Part shown: positions 14,101 to 29,100 of the stretch, in pieces
Position numbering within the stretch: the stretch's first letter is position 1
Layout of the letters: every line of letters starts with the position of its first letter
Source: Cyclina sinensis
Lineage: Eukaryota; Mollusca; Bivalvia; Venerida; Veneridae
DNA length: 64,000 bases
Assembly (NCBI GenBank): GCA_012932295.1
Contig: JAAONU010000018.1
Coordinates: 5,698,206 to 5,762,205 of the forward strand
Reading direction: 5' to 3'
Position numbers and translations under genes: made by a program
Notes under the pieces: model-generated
Database searches by the model: none
Told to the model about the DNA's origin: nothing
Seen by the model: only the letters and a program-made list of their open reading frames with translations

Positions 14101-17100
14101 AAAATCGAACTGTACTTAAACAAGTGTAGCGTGTTTGCAACATCTATTTTTGACGGTCGGTACTTAGTTTATCACACAAATCCAAATTATATAATGGTAG
14201 TGCAAAGAACTGTGGTAAGTCCTTAACGTAATACATAGTTAGCCACAAACACTAGCAAAAGGCAAAGGCATAGAAATGTTGAAGTTCAGAAATTGATGTC
14301 ATAGCCCTTTTCTCTATAAAATTGCAAAACAATCAAGTCGTTGTAAATTGGTCATACAGCCATTCACCATTGGATACATTATTATACGACAGGACTGTAA
14401 CAAAAACTGTGTGTTTTCATTTAACTTTCTTTTCTCCCTTTGGGAAGGGGAAGAGGTATATTTCAAGTGAAAACAAATTTGAAATTGCGAGCAACGAATG
14501 CTGACCTTTGAAATATCACTATGATTTCTTACTCCTTTTTGTTAAAGGTTCCATTAGTATCCACTTTTCTGCAACACAACATTCATATGACAGTTTTATG
14601 GAGCTTATGAATCAACAGCAGCAGTTTGTCACAGACATTGATGGAAACCAGTTGCTAATTGCCTGGGAGTATAGTTATGCATACGTACATAAGGAATGGA
14701 GGCATGGTTGGTTTCATTTATTGATATTATAAGGAATCCATGTCCAGTTAAACAAATAGAATAAGCACTGATGGTATTGTGTTACGATCAGTAGAAAATA
14801 TTATTGATTTTACAAAGTTGTATTCTCTATTGAAATATTCAAATATTTATACAAAAGACAAAAGTAAACAATAATTAAATTGTCTCATTTGTGGCTGCCG
14901 AATAATTGACAAATATTGCTTTGTACGGACTCTTTATCATAATTTTATTTGCGGTCTTAACTGAAGAAATAAAACAAATATGAAACATATAGGGAGGGCT
15001 TGTAATGAAACGACAAAACTTGAAACATTGCACTATTATTATCAAACCAAATTTTTATGCCCTCTTCGAAAAGTGGGGGTATGTCGCTGTGCAGATGTCG
15101 GTCGGTCCATCGGTCGGTCCTAACACATATTGAGGTCAGTAGGTTAACCTTAACCAAAGCTTATCCAATAAGTAACTAGAGAACGCTTTGGCCTACAGTC
15201 AACAGATTCAGTGGAGAGGTTGGTAAAGACCTGTAGATGACACTTATTCATTTTGAAGTCAAAGGTCAAGGTCACAAAAGTCATGGTGACCTTAACAAGA
15301 AAAGCTTGTCCGATCAGTAACTAGAGAACGCTTTGGTTGAGGGGTTGACTGGTAGATGACCCCTATTGATTTTGAGATCAGTAGGTCAAATGTCAAGGTC
15401 ACAGTGACCTTCACCACAAAAGCTGGTCTACAGTCTTCAGATTTGGTAGTTTGGTTGGTCATGACCTGTACATGATCCATATTGATTTTGAGATCAGTAG
15501 GTCAAAGGTCTAAGGTCACGTTTAGAATAGGGGGATACATGTTTCCCAAACATCTCTTGTTAGAATAAATATCAATGTACATAATTAAATAGAACTAAAC
15601 AACGTATAATAACAGAGTGCCTATTTAAATGATTATAAAATAAATAGACCTTTTGGCTTTCAGATAATGGATGACATAATTGACTGGAATGAACCGGATT
15701 TCTGCCCTGATTGTCACAATTACAATGGACATCACTGTGGATCCAACGAAGTAAAAACTGGATTTCTGACTAAAATGTGTTATTTGAAACGTCAAGTCAC
15801 ATATTTTGACATTTTTCTGTTTTTATTTCTTTTTAACTTATTTCTTCCATTTGTCAGTAGCAGCAAAGGTAGCTATACGAGAAAAGTTTATGTCTTTCAT
15901 TTTAGTATGAAATTTTCAAACCCATTTTTACACCGATTGTAAAATACAAGTTTTTGCAAATTACATAAACTAAGACTACTCTTGTTTCAAAATAAGACAT
16001 TTTAAATGAATTCATTCAGAGCTGCTTTTAATACCAGTATCATTACAAAACAGTACACCTTTGTAAGAATCTTTCATTCGTCATCATGATAATCATTAGG
16101 AATTCTAGTTGAGCACGTGAATTTGTTAATCATATTTCAGCTTTTTTGCTTCGAAAAAATGAGTTGTGTAAATGCAGATGACCAGTGCGCTCATCCACAT
16201 TGCCAGGAATCACAAGCGGTACGTACTGGCCTCAGTAAAACCCGGTATCTTTCGATAATCTGTATTCATATAGAATGCAAGTATAATAATAAATGGTGAT
16301 TACATTTTTTGTTGAATTATCTTGTTTTCCTCCCGGCCGATGATGATTCATACGTACCAAATACTAAATCTTCAAATTTCTCTAATTATTACGCTCCATG
16401 ATAAATTTCTGACACTTTCGTGTGCTTCTATTTGCTATAGGCAAACTTAAGGTTAAGGCTTTATAAAACAATTCCCAGATAATTGAAGAGCAAGTTATTC
16501 AAGACAAGTGTTATTTACTTATGTCTTATTTCAGGTGTGTTACATTGATTCCAAATTCCAGTGTGCTGATTACTGCGAATACGCTTGCATGTAAGAACTG
16601 TTACTGTCTAGTAACAATGCTCCGGTGATTTACAATGAGTTTTACGGGAAAAATTATATCCTGTTTTTAATTTTCTGTTTATTAAAAATCACCATCTTCA
16701 TCCTTACTATTTCTTCAATTGATTTAAACTTTTTTTATTCCCAGGAGAATTTTGTTTCAGATTTTGTCTAGGAAATACTCCTGTTCAGATCAGTTGTATA
16801 TTCATATGTTGAAATGCTCTCTGCCATTAATCAGTTTGGTTCAGTGGGATATTTTATTCAGAATCTGACCTTGCAATAATTATTTTATTGAATTAAAAGG
16901 GTTCTTCCCTTCAGTAAAATTTTATCTATTTATGTTTTCACCTGAACTACATAGCTTCCTACATAACTAATGCTCATTTTCTGTTTTCCTAGTTAATCTG
17001 GTAATAAGAGCCAACTTCACCCAGCTTGTTGGGAGTTATTACGAAAACTATGAAAGTGTGAAAAAGTCACTTCTGAAACAGATTGCAGAAGCATTAAATA

Positions 17101-20100
17101 CTGAGAGCAACATGCTAATGGACGCATCAATGTGGCAAGGTATACAAGAGCTCTGCTGGAGCGGAGCAATATACACCCCAAGAAAGCTACTGGACAGTAG
17201 AAGACCTTTTTCACAATTGATAAACTTTATCTACAGGAAACATAATAAGATCTTGTTTATTTATTAGGACACTATTATAAAAATGTCTGTACATAAGTTC
17301 AAACTGTTTAATGTTTACTGATTAGTTCTTTAGTTATGTTTTACCTTACTAACAGCCAATCAAGCAGAATTTATGGTCAGTGTATTATGCTTCCAAGGTT
17401 CCACATTAATTAAACAAGCAGTTCAAAATAAGTATGACAAATGATCTGTAAGTATCCTTGACCAAGACCCATGTCTGACATCATCTCATTATGGTATTAC
17501 AGATATATATTTCAATAACTGGTACCTTGAAACAGAAATTGCTAATGGACATCCAACAGCACAGACAAATGGACAGCCAGGGCCATAACATAATATGTCC
17601 CTCCAGGCGTAAACACTTTTGTTCAACAGTTTACATTTCTTTCAGTCAAATCAATACATACATAGGGGACACAAAATTCCACAAATTATACAAAAATGAC
17701 ATTGACCTTGATCTGAACAAACCGGAAACTATGCTCTGCATTCGGTATGAATAACATTCCTGCCAATCTCATTAAAATCAGATCATCGTTTTCGCTTCGT
17801 TCGAAGGGTAGTGGAGCGACAGTTAGGATATGATTTTAATGAGATTGCATTCCTGCCTTCTTTGATCAGTTCAAGAGAGAAAGAGCGGAAACAAAATTTG
17901 ACACATTAAATAATAATGACTAAGTGTAACCTTGAACTTGATTTGAGCAACACGGAACCAGTACTCTGCACATCGTCTTAATATAGTTATCGTTTCTGCG
18001 AAGTAGTTTCAACTCCCTTCGATAGGTACAAGAGATACAGAGCGGACACAAAATATCACATATTGATTTTTAAATCATTATGACTAAGTGTGACATTGAC
18101 GCTGATCCCAGCTGGAACCTGTTTTTGCACATTGTCTCATAATGGTTGGCATCTCTGCAAAGTAGTTTCAGTCACCTACAAACGGTTTAAGAGATACGGA
18201 GAGGACACAAAATAGCACACATAAAACCAGATGATAAAGAGTGACCTTGACCTTGATCTGAGGAAGTCAGAACTTGCGAACTGCATATCATCTCATTATG
18301 GTTAACATTTAAGACAAGTGGTTTTAATTCTTTTTAATCTGTTCAAGAGATACAGAGCGAACATGAAATTGCTAACGGATGGACGGATGTATTGACAGAC
18401 GGAGGGACAGACGACCAGAGCCATAACATTACATGTCCCTTCGGGTGTATGTTAAATGGAACCTTTGTTATATGTAATTATAGTCCTAGGTCAGCTTGTC
18501 TGGATTATTTAACCTGCATATAGGAAACTTATAATTATTTGCACTTGAGTGCTTTTGGACGAGCTTCCATCGTATGTTAAAATATAATGATAGTAATAAG
18601 TCGGGAGATTTAGACCTCCTACAGGCATAAATGAAATTTCAAACTACTCTCAATTTAATACCATTAGATGCAGCTTCCACCACTGTTTAACAAAAGTAAT
18701 CAAATTAAAAATTCTGGAGTACAGAAATAACCGTTTAACACTTAAATCGAACTGAACGAGTAAAGACATCTGATCAAAACATGAACCTAACAGTTTCATT
18801 ATCAAATATTCACAATTGAAACAGTAGGTATAATAATTGTATAACATACACACCGTGCTTCCAAATACTTCCCGATGACTGTTTTGTTGCGTGTTAATTA
18901 TTAAACTACATTAATAATCCAACCCTATTAACGGTCTTATTCAATATACAACTGCTCGTAAACATCTAAAGCTTGCTTAGTATATTTCATAAAGGAATAA
19001 AATAGAAAATAAATATTTCAATACAGCTACTGAGATATTTTAATAGGTTGTCTTTTACCACAGGATCTGTGATGTTTTGGGCCAGAGCACCATATCACCT
19101 GTACGATCGCCTGTATAGTCTTCTCATAATAGATAGATCACTGTCTCTCATTTATGATGGAGTTGCACTGGATATTGACTTTGAAAAAGTAGAAGTGTAT
19201 AAAGAAATGTTTGGTAAATATAAATCCTTATGTAAGCCTTTTTTCAAAGTGCCAAGCATGAAGAATCAGCCTCAAAACATATCTTGCACGTCATTTTTAT
19301 ATGCAGATAAGATTTTTTTAAAGAATGTAGTTCACAGGGCTGTGAATGGTTCACACAAGTTTACAGTGATATTATGCAAAAAGTTTCAGCTAAGTTGAGG
19401 CAGATTTTTATCTTGAAATGTGTGTTTACTATGCATATATAACATGCAAGCCTTCATCACTTTTTTTTGCCTGGTGTTTTTTTCCTGTCATCCAACAGAA
19501 ATAAGGTAATCTATTTGACGGACGAATCGCGTAAAGTATTTTCTGTAGAGGTTTTGACAATATGAATCAGTTTTAAAAAATGAACATAACACGATACAAA
19601 ATTTAAAGGAGTTGTGTATGAAAACTCGTAGACAATATTTACTTTTTTGTGAATTCGTAGATGGTGAAAATGGATGGAGTGATGACAGAGGCTTTACTGA
19701 TGGAGATGGGCCGGACTCGTGTCCAGATTGTTATCACAATGATAGACATAATTGTGGATACAATGAAGTAGGTTAACTATCTGTATAATTACGTTAATTG
19801 GTTTTTACTGATATATCTTCATCTTTCCCAGTGGTAATAGAATGTTACACCACTTTAGGAGTGCAGTTTCCCATAACTGTAGTAAGCAGAAGAAACTGAG
19901 GGTCAAGTTATGACTCATTTGATAAATATAGATCCAGTGAATGTTGAGATTGTCACAGCGAATTTAGACATTAGGGGCATGTGATGTAAAAACTAAATTG
20001 CTGTTTAGAATGTGTTGTTAAAGCAACTGTCATAGTAGTAGCGTGTTTCGTATTTTGCATTCTTGTGTCTTTTAAAAAGTCCTTTAGTTTTGATAGTTTC

Positions 20101-23100
20101 GAGTTTTGACAAGCATTTTCGTTAGATAGACACGTTCGATAATCAACAGTATGTTTTCCTCTTTTTGTAGAATTTTAGACTAAAGTTATCATATCGTAAC
20201 TGCTGCTTTGGACAAATATTGTAGGCTATTTCATATAATAACATACCTTTAATGGACTTTTTTGAAATAAAACTTTCTGGTTAATGAAATATTACAAAAC
20301 AATTGAAAAACTTTCTTCTTTCATAAAAGATTGTAAAGAGTGAACTTTACACCTTCGTAAAGTCATACTTTAGGAGTTCTAGCTGTCAGTATAGCTTATT
20401 TGATTATTTTTCAGCTTTTTTGCTTCGAAACAATGAGTTGCGTAACTGCAGATGGACAGTGCACACATCCACATTGCCAAGAATCGCAGGCGGTACGTTT
20501 TGTCTTCAAAGAAGCAGTAAAACTTTTAATAATCTTTATGCACATAGGAAACGTGTGGTTAATTAAAGTTTTGTAGCTGTATTGAATTTTCCCTTCAGGC
20601 AAATGGTAAAACAAGAACTGTCCGATCAACTGATCTGATTTCAAATGTTTCTTATCATCATGATGTTCCATAGAAACTGACCTGAGATGTCCATTTACTA
20701 ACAAACGAAAATATCACACATAAAATAATATTTTAAAATATCCCAGGATATTCTAGTAGCATGCTATAAGAAACTGAAATACTTTTTATTCCAGATGTGT
20801 TACGTTGATTCCAAATTCCAGTGTTCTGATTATTGCGAATACGCTACATGTAAGAACTATTACTCTGTATAACAATTGCTGCTGATTTTACTTTATGTTT
20901 TAGAAAGCTATATTTTGAATATTCTGTTCGTTATAATTCCGCCCTTCTGTTTCAGTTGATTATCACTTTGCATTCATTTAACAACTACTTTTGTTTTAGA
21001 TAATGTTTAAGGCAGTACTTTAGTGTTAAGAACAGTTGATATTTGTTCTCTCGGAACTCTTTCTTCCACTGTAATGCTTTTTTGTAAAACACTGCGTTTA
21101 GTGGGTTTCTTTATAATGTTTCTGGTAGCTTCATTTTATGGTTCGACTATACTGTTTTCTATGCCCCTGAAGATGGGTATATTAAAATTGTGCCGTCCGT
21201 CTGTCCATACATCTTCATTTAAAAATAACTTGGCAAAAGTGTTAAGTACATCAAAGCAAAGTGTAGCATGCAACACCCACGTCCCTACCTCATACGTCAA
21301 GGTCATACTTTGAGTTAAAAGGTAAGCAAATTCTGTATATGCACACACTCGAGTCCGGACAGTAATCCTTTGATTTATTGAAGATTAAAAAAATACTTGG
21401 CAAAAGTGTTCAGCACACAAATACAACGTGTCGCGTGCAAACCCACATCCCTACCTCAAATGTCAAGGTCACACCTAGAGTTACAAGGTAGGCAAATTCT
21501 ATATATGCACCCATTCATGTCCAAACAGTAATCATCTTTTGACCTAAAGAATTTTAAGAATAACTTCGAAAAAGTACTCAGCACATCAAGACAACGTGTC
21601 GCGTGCAACATCCAGATCCCTACGTCATATGTCAAGGTAACATTTTTATATTTATCCTGTATATACATGCACACATTCCTGATTTCGGACTGTAATTCTC
21701 TTGTGCATTGAAGGAGTTTAAAACAACTTCGCAAAAGTTTTAGGCAAATCAATACAACATGTCACGTGCAACACCTACGCCCCGTAACTCAAAAATCAAA
21801 ATTACACTTTTATATTTATATTTTATATTTATAATTATTTGTCCACTAGTATTATGTTAGAACTATCAACATCAGGTATTAAACATCAAACTAAAAAGGG
21901 AGATAGTTACCCATTTTCCCTGTGTTCAAGTTAACATATTTTTTCTTTTCATTTCTGTATGTTATTGCTTTGAAGTCGTGACTTTGTTCGTAGGCATTTG
22001 ATACCTAATAGTGACAGTTCCTGTTACGATTGATAATTCTAACACTTATTCAGTTTTATACTTTCATTATCTTCTTTCCTTCAGTACTATGTGATGAATT
22101 TTAATTTAAGTGTTATGGTGTTCATTTTCTGTTTACGCAGTTAATCTGGTGATAAAAGCCAACTACTCAAAGCTTGTTGGCAGTTATGATGAAAATTATG
22201 AAAGTGTAAAGACTGGCATTTTTGGAGCAGATTGCGGATCGCACTACAATGTGAACCGAACATGTTAATGGACGCGTCATTTATGGCAAGGTATATAAAT
22301 AGAACCTTTGTTATAAATGTTTTAACACTAGAAGAGTTTAGAACCATTTACCAGCTTAAAATTGAATATTTACCCATTTATAGGACTGTAAGAATTAAGT
22401 CGTAGTTATACGTAGACACGTTATGCAGAAATCAATTCAATATCCAAAAAGCGTTGTATCTTGAAGATTTTAGTTCAGATGGCTTTTTATCATCTGTTAT
22501 ATATATTTAACCACATTCTTATTAGATATTCAAATGTTAATTATTATATAAAGATTGCTTAATTTTATTCAAGAAAAGAAACTTCCTATAAATACTCTGA
22601 AGAAATTTAACCTTTTTTTACCACAGGATCAGTGATGTTTTGGGCCAGAGCATCATACCACTTGTACGATCGCCTGTACAATATTCTTATGGTAGATAGA
22701 TCACTGGTTCTCACTTACAGTGGAGTTGCACTGGAAATTGACTACGACAAATCAAAAGTGTATAGAGAAATATTCGGTAGGTATCCATCCTTCTGTTTTT
22801 TTCTCGTCTCATAATGACTTAGAATGACTCAGTATGAAAAAGTTGCATCCTGCAAAACATCCTTTGCTCGTAAATACAAAAGTTTGAAACTAGGCTGAGA
22901 CCCGGACACCGATTGTAACAAAGTTTATTGACAATATTTTAACAGTATCTGCTCAGTTGGGTGAGAACATATCCTTAAATCTCTCTTAGTTTAAATGAAA
23001 GTATACGTAACTATATGTTATCAGTTTAAAACATAATGCTCCTTGCGTAATACGAACGAAGAACGACGTAAGTTTCCCCTACCAGCTGAGTTTCAACTGT

Positions 23101-26100
23101 TTTTGATGTGGTCAAAATATATAAAGCTTATTTCATCATACTCTGTGTTTCTTAAATTATCCGAGGAGTTGTGCATAATCTTATTGAATATATTTGCGAT
23201 GGTTACTCACTTTTACTTTTATAGACCATGATAGAGGTTATACTGCTGAAGGTGGGTCGGACTACTGCCCTGACTGTGATAAGGATGATGGACATATGTG
23301 TGGGTACAACGAAGTACGTTTCCATCAGTTATGTAGATTTATTGTCCTATAAGAGAATAAAATAATCCTTGTAAGAGGCATGTCTTTTATTGGATTAAAA
23401 TATATAATTTGAAAAAGTATTCATTGATTTGAAAATAGAGCTTGGTAAGTAAACACTCATGTTTTGATATGAAGGATCCGTACAATCAAAGGTTTGACTA
23501 TTTTTGTGTGTGTGAAAACCATGTTATTGCAGGAGAAAAATAGACTTCTAAAAAGCCAAATAAATAAATGAATAAATAATATGGTGACAGACAGTTATTT
23601 AATACTTATACGCTTTGAAAAATTGATTAATCATTTACCATTTTACCTGACGTAGAATTTATTTTCAGTTGTTTTGTTTCGAAACAATGAGTTGTGTTGC
23701 TACCGATGGACATTGCTCAACAACACAATGTCAGAATTCACAGGCGGTACGTATGTTTCATACCTATTAGTATGTAAGGTATTTTTTTTATAACGGGCGT
23801 TGGTATTGGTACTGCTACTGAGGTTAGTGTAAAGGAAAAACGTTCTTCAGAACTATTCAATTATACTTACTCAGAAAGAAACGCAAAATACATCTTCTAC
23901 ATGAGGATTTACAAGAAACAAAAACTTCCTCTACATTCCAGACATGTTTATTTGAGATTTTTTAACGTCTTTAAACATTTTTGCATATATGTCTCATTCT
24001 AGGTCTGTTATATTGATTCCCAGTTCCAGTGCGCTGACTTTTGCGAGTATGCTGCATGTAAGTACAAAAGTTGCAAAGATGTTACTTATAATTTTATTTC
24101 GAATTTCGTCCGCCAATGATACTTGTTTCTTCTTAGTAAATTGTCTTTTCAACTGGCCAGACTTTGTTGATCTACTCATAAGTTGTTATATACGTTTTTG
24201 TTAAAATGTCTGTTGGTCAACATATATTTTGTCTGGCATAACAGTTGACAGGATGCACGATGACAGCTAAATTATAATAACTATAACTCCATTACAAATT
24301 ACAAACTGTAAAGCCTACATCTACAAAGAAACACATCCTTGCATGAATTGTAGTCATCCTGACAATAAGAGCAAACTTCTCCAAGCTTGTTGGAAGTCAT
24401 TACGAAAACTACGAGAGTGTAAAGAAAGCATTACTGGATCAGATCGCAGACGCACTACAAGTTGGACCCGAGATGTTAATGGACGCTTCTATATGGTCAG
24501 GTACAAAACAAAATTGCATACTAGTATAAGATAAGCTAACTTGAAGTTCAGTGAAATCATAACCCAATTCTTTACATTAAACCCTGATATTGTAAAAAGT
24601 AAACGTCGTCAGAGTTTATGCTTGAAATGTAGAGTTATTGCACTTCTTCAATTTTTGCAAAATAATATAGATCAGTAGAATGTAGTTACAGTCAGTATAA
24701 TAGACAGATAGTACAGTGTATAATATCAACTATCAAACAGTCTTCCTAAGAAGCTATTTTCTTCAAAATTTGCCTGAAATGATGCAGCTAAATTTACAGA
24801 CATCACTTGCAAGTTTTCGATTGTAAAATAAATTCCTTTCGAACGTAGTTACATGATTCTAATAAAACCGCTTCAGATGAAAAAAATAACGATAGCCATC
24901 TGTATGAAGTTTAACTCACGTACAGTCTGTATTCGAGCCACTGGTAATAGCAACCGGAGCATATAAACTCTAACCTCCAAGCTTATAGCCATTACTAGTA
25001 TATATTCAAGGAAAAGTCCAAAAGAAAAGGAACTATTATCATCTATTAAATATCTAATAATTAAAAATGTTAGATATGATTTTAATAAAACCCACTAAAG
25101 TTTGAAAACATTAGACACTTACTTTTTCAGGGTCTGTTATGTTTTGGGCAAGAGCACCATATCACCTGTACGACCGCCTGTACAACATTCTTCTGGTAGA
25201 CAGAGCAATATCTCTGACATACGGTGGAGTAGCACTGGATATTGACTTCGACAAAGTGCATGTTTATAGAGAAACGTTTGGTATGTCTAATTCATCTATT
25301 TTCTTATAGTTTTAATTAAAGTTGTGTCATTCAGAATTTCTGTCAGATAAATATAGTAAGGTTTAGGATAAATACCGGTCAAAATGTTCCATAAATATTT
25401 TTTTACGGAAGATACGTACGTTTCAAATAATTCATGCCCCAAATACCTGTTTAGTTTCCTTAAGTTTGTACGTTTGTATTGTGTGTTAATAATGTACAAA
25501 AGATGTACAATTCAGGATATTTATACTTACCTAGATGATGTAAATGGCTGGAGAGATGATAAAGACCCAAGTGGACCAGACCTCTGTTCTGACTGTGATC
25601 ACGACCAAGGACACATGTGCGGATACAACGAAGTTAGTTACGTAAAGTGTAACCTGAGATGAAAATGTAGTTTAAAGACTGATAAAATTGTCTTTTTTGA
25701 TAAACGATTCATTAGTCAATGTTTTTTAAACAAGTAACGTAAAATGCAGCTTAAAAAAAGGAAAATACATTATTGCTGAAGTCAACTGAAAAACTGTTTG
25801 AGACGGTATTGTTTCTGTGTAAGATTAATAAAAAACGCATTAAAGCGACGGACTCACAGATGGGCCGACAATGAAAAAAAAAGAAAAAAAATGTTTATAC
25901 ATCCAGAAATTCTAGCTGTAATTATGAAGAACATTTCTAAATTAAGTCATTGACCGTTTTTTGTTACAGAAACACATCACAATATAAGATTTAAAAACTT
26001 TTATCTGTAAAAAATTGTTTCTGTGTAAGATTAATAAAAAATGAATTAAAGCGACTGACTCACAGATGGGCCAACAATGAAAAAAAAGAGAGAAAATGTT

Positions 26101-29100
26101 TATACATCTAGAAATTCTAGTTGTAATTGTGAAGAACATATCTTAATTAAGTTATTCGCCGTTTTTTTGTTACAGAAACACATCACAATACACAGATTTA
26201 AACACTTTTATCGGAAAAAAATTTACCCTGTTAGTCAAGTTGGTAGATAGTTTGGTTATAACTTTAATTTGCAAGAATTATTATAACAAGACTCTGTGGC
26301 TAAATGGTGAAGATCATCCTTCTATAAATTTACTGATCGAAATGAAACACGCTACCTTTTATCTGTTGTCTCAGTGATGTGTTTCAATGTCAAGGACAAA
26401 TGTTTATGTAAATTTCATCTATTGAAAAAATATCTGCTTAGCTATTTTTTATCAATTGAATTATTTGCAGTTACTTTTCCGTTTTGTCAATAGGAAAACT
26501 AATAGAAAAAATGCAATTTCAGCTGTTTTGCTTCGAAACAATGAGTTGTGTACCAGTCAATAGCCAGTGCACACTTCCCCATTGCTATGACTTGCAGGCC
26601 GTATGTAGCATTAAATCTCTTTCTAAAATAAAATATTATTTTGTTGATGATTAGTTTTATGTGTAAACACTATCAAAATAACAACAGAAATTGAAAACAA
26701 TTGTCGTAAAATAGAAAGTCTAGAAACCTTAATTGTTTGTTTGTTAAAATAAAACTGTGATATTTACTATAATTGGTAGAAACTGAATTTTCAGACACGT
26801 AATAAATCTTGCCACATAATTTGATAAAAGTGACTTATAATAAATGTTCAAGATGTCTTTATCTTGTTCACGTAACTTTGTTTTGAAAATCTAATTAATC
26901 TGTAGTTTTCAGAGAAAAGCATTAAGTCTAAGCAAGGAGACATGTTTTCTATTTAATAGAATGCAATTTGAAGTAGAGACGCTTCAAGTTACCTACTACA
27001 TGTTTCTAATGATCAACTTTCACATTTTGTTTCAGCTTTGTTACATTGAAGAGAAATTGCAGTGTTCTGACTCCTGTTCGTACACAGAATGTAAGATAAC
27101 TCTTTCTTTAATTATGTTTGTTTTACCAGTCCTAACCTGTATTTCAGGTTTAATATTTGATTCCGCATCCTTTAGTTTTGAAATATGAAATTCAGATTTA
27201 TGTTACACGTATTCGACTTGTCAAAGCAGATAAACTACATAACGAATGTTTTATGTAGCAACACACCTTCTGCTTATGGTTATATAAAAAGGTCATTAGA
27301 AACTTGCCCTTCATCAGTTCCAGATAATGTTTCATATTATTTCATGTTTAATACAATTAAAAATATACGTAAAATTTAATATTTTCATTAATTATATATA
27401 GAGCTAATTATAAAATGTACAATTCGAATCATGTTTGCAGTTGTGGAATAACTACAAAATGTTCATATTGCCAGGTGTCTTAATATTTCATTAGTAACCT
27501 TTGAATTAATTCATTTGGCTGATTATGGTACAAGATAGTTATGCCGTTACAACACTTAAATATTAATGAAAAGAAATTTTATCAAGAAATAATAATTTGG
27601 ATTTGTATTTAAGTCCTTTTGCATGTCGATGCAAACTTCTTCGAGCTAGTTGGGATGAACTATGAGAGATACGAAAGTGTGAAATTGGCACTTGTTGAAC
27701 AAATTGCTAATGCTTTGGGAGTTAAAACAAACATGTTTATTGAATCTCAAATGTGGAACGGTAAACATCTTTGCCTTTCTTGTTAACATGTATAGATATT
27801 TCAGCTTGTTCATTAGCATTTACAGTTCCAGGTAAATGGTTACATGGAACGTCTAATCTTTCTTAATATGAATTTATGCATTCTTTTTGATAAAGATGTA
27901 CAAAACCTATATAGAACAGTATACAGATCTAAAACATATTTTACAAATTTTATGGAACGTTATGAATCTGATATTTGGACCGAAGAAATCCAATTATTTT
28001 GTGCTTCTGACGTTACATACATTTATATACTGATTATATAGTAAATAACTTAATAACAATAGAAACTTGTGATTCGGAGAGTTTTTTGTATGACCGAATA
28101 TCAGTAGCAGTAACATCTTTTTACATTACAGGATCTCTAATATTTTGGGCCAGATTACCACATTATTTGTTCGATCATCTTCAAACCCTTCTCGTCGTTG
28201 AAAAAAGATTGTCTCTTACTTACAACGATGTTAGCCTAATGATACATTTTGATAAAGTTGAAATCTATGAACAAAAGTTTGGTAAGCTTCAATCTTTACC
28301 TTGTTTCTTGTGTTTATAAATGACTGTAAAAGTATCCGCACGTGACCGACTTTTGCATCAAAACAACATGGAATTTAATCTCTGATGTCTTTCTAACTTT
28401 CTTGCTTATCTAACGATGCAGTTCTCCAAAAGGATCTTATATGAAAGGTACTTGTAATTTAAATGAAATTTGTTTTCCTGTGAGGTTTAAAAATACTAAA
28501 TTTCGTATTTTTAGAACATGGACAGTACTGGTCTAACTATGGAGGTGATGGTTTGAACGGTGACCATGACTATTGTCCCGACTGTGATCATGATGATGGA
28601 AATGTTTGTGGATACAACGAAGTATGTTACTGATTTGTCTTGTAAAATAATTGATTAAAAACATACATAGGAAAGCTTTAATGTCAGTAACTAAAAACGA
28701 CGCTTTCGTTTTTGTTTAAAGCAAGATGTCGTTTGCTGCTGTTTTTTTTTTCACAAATGATGGAGTAATTTTCATATAAAAGCTGGTAAAATAAGAATTT
28801 GTTTCAGTATTCCCTCTTTATCCCCTTCAGCTTGTCTGTGTAGTGTAAAGTTCAATCAAAGGTAATCTCTTTATTTCAGTTGTTTTGCTTTGAAACACTT
28901 CAATGTGTTAATCAGGACGGAGGATGTACTGATGACAGTTCATGCTCTAATTCCGAAGAGGTAGAACTTTAAATCTCATAAAAACTATCACAAAACAAAC
29001 ACCTTGTTAAATTTCTGATCTTCTGAGACACAGGAATTATTTTGGATTTGGTGAGACTTCTATAATATGATTTAAAAAGAAAAAAAAACGAAAAAAGATC

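Noticed and set aside
15664..15750. Start of a second gene at the ATG of 15667
   Set aside because: No signal peptide or promoter signs; the exon is clearly an A-type cassette copy with a one-base deletion.
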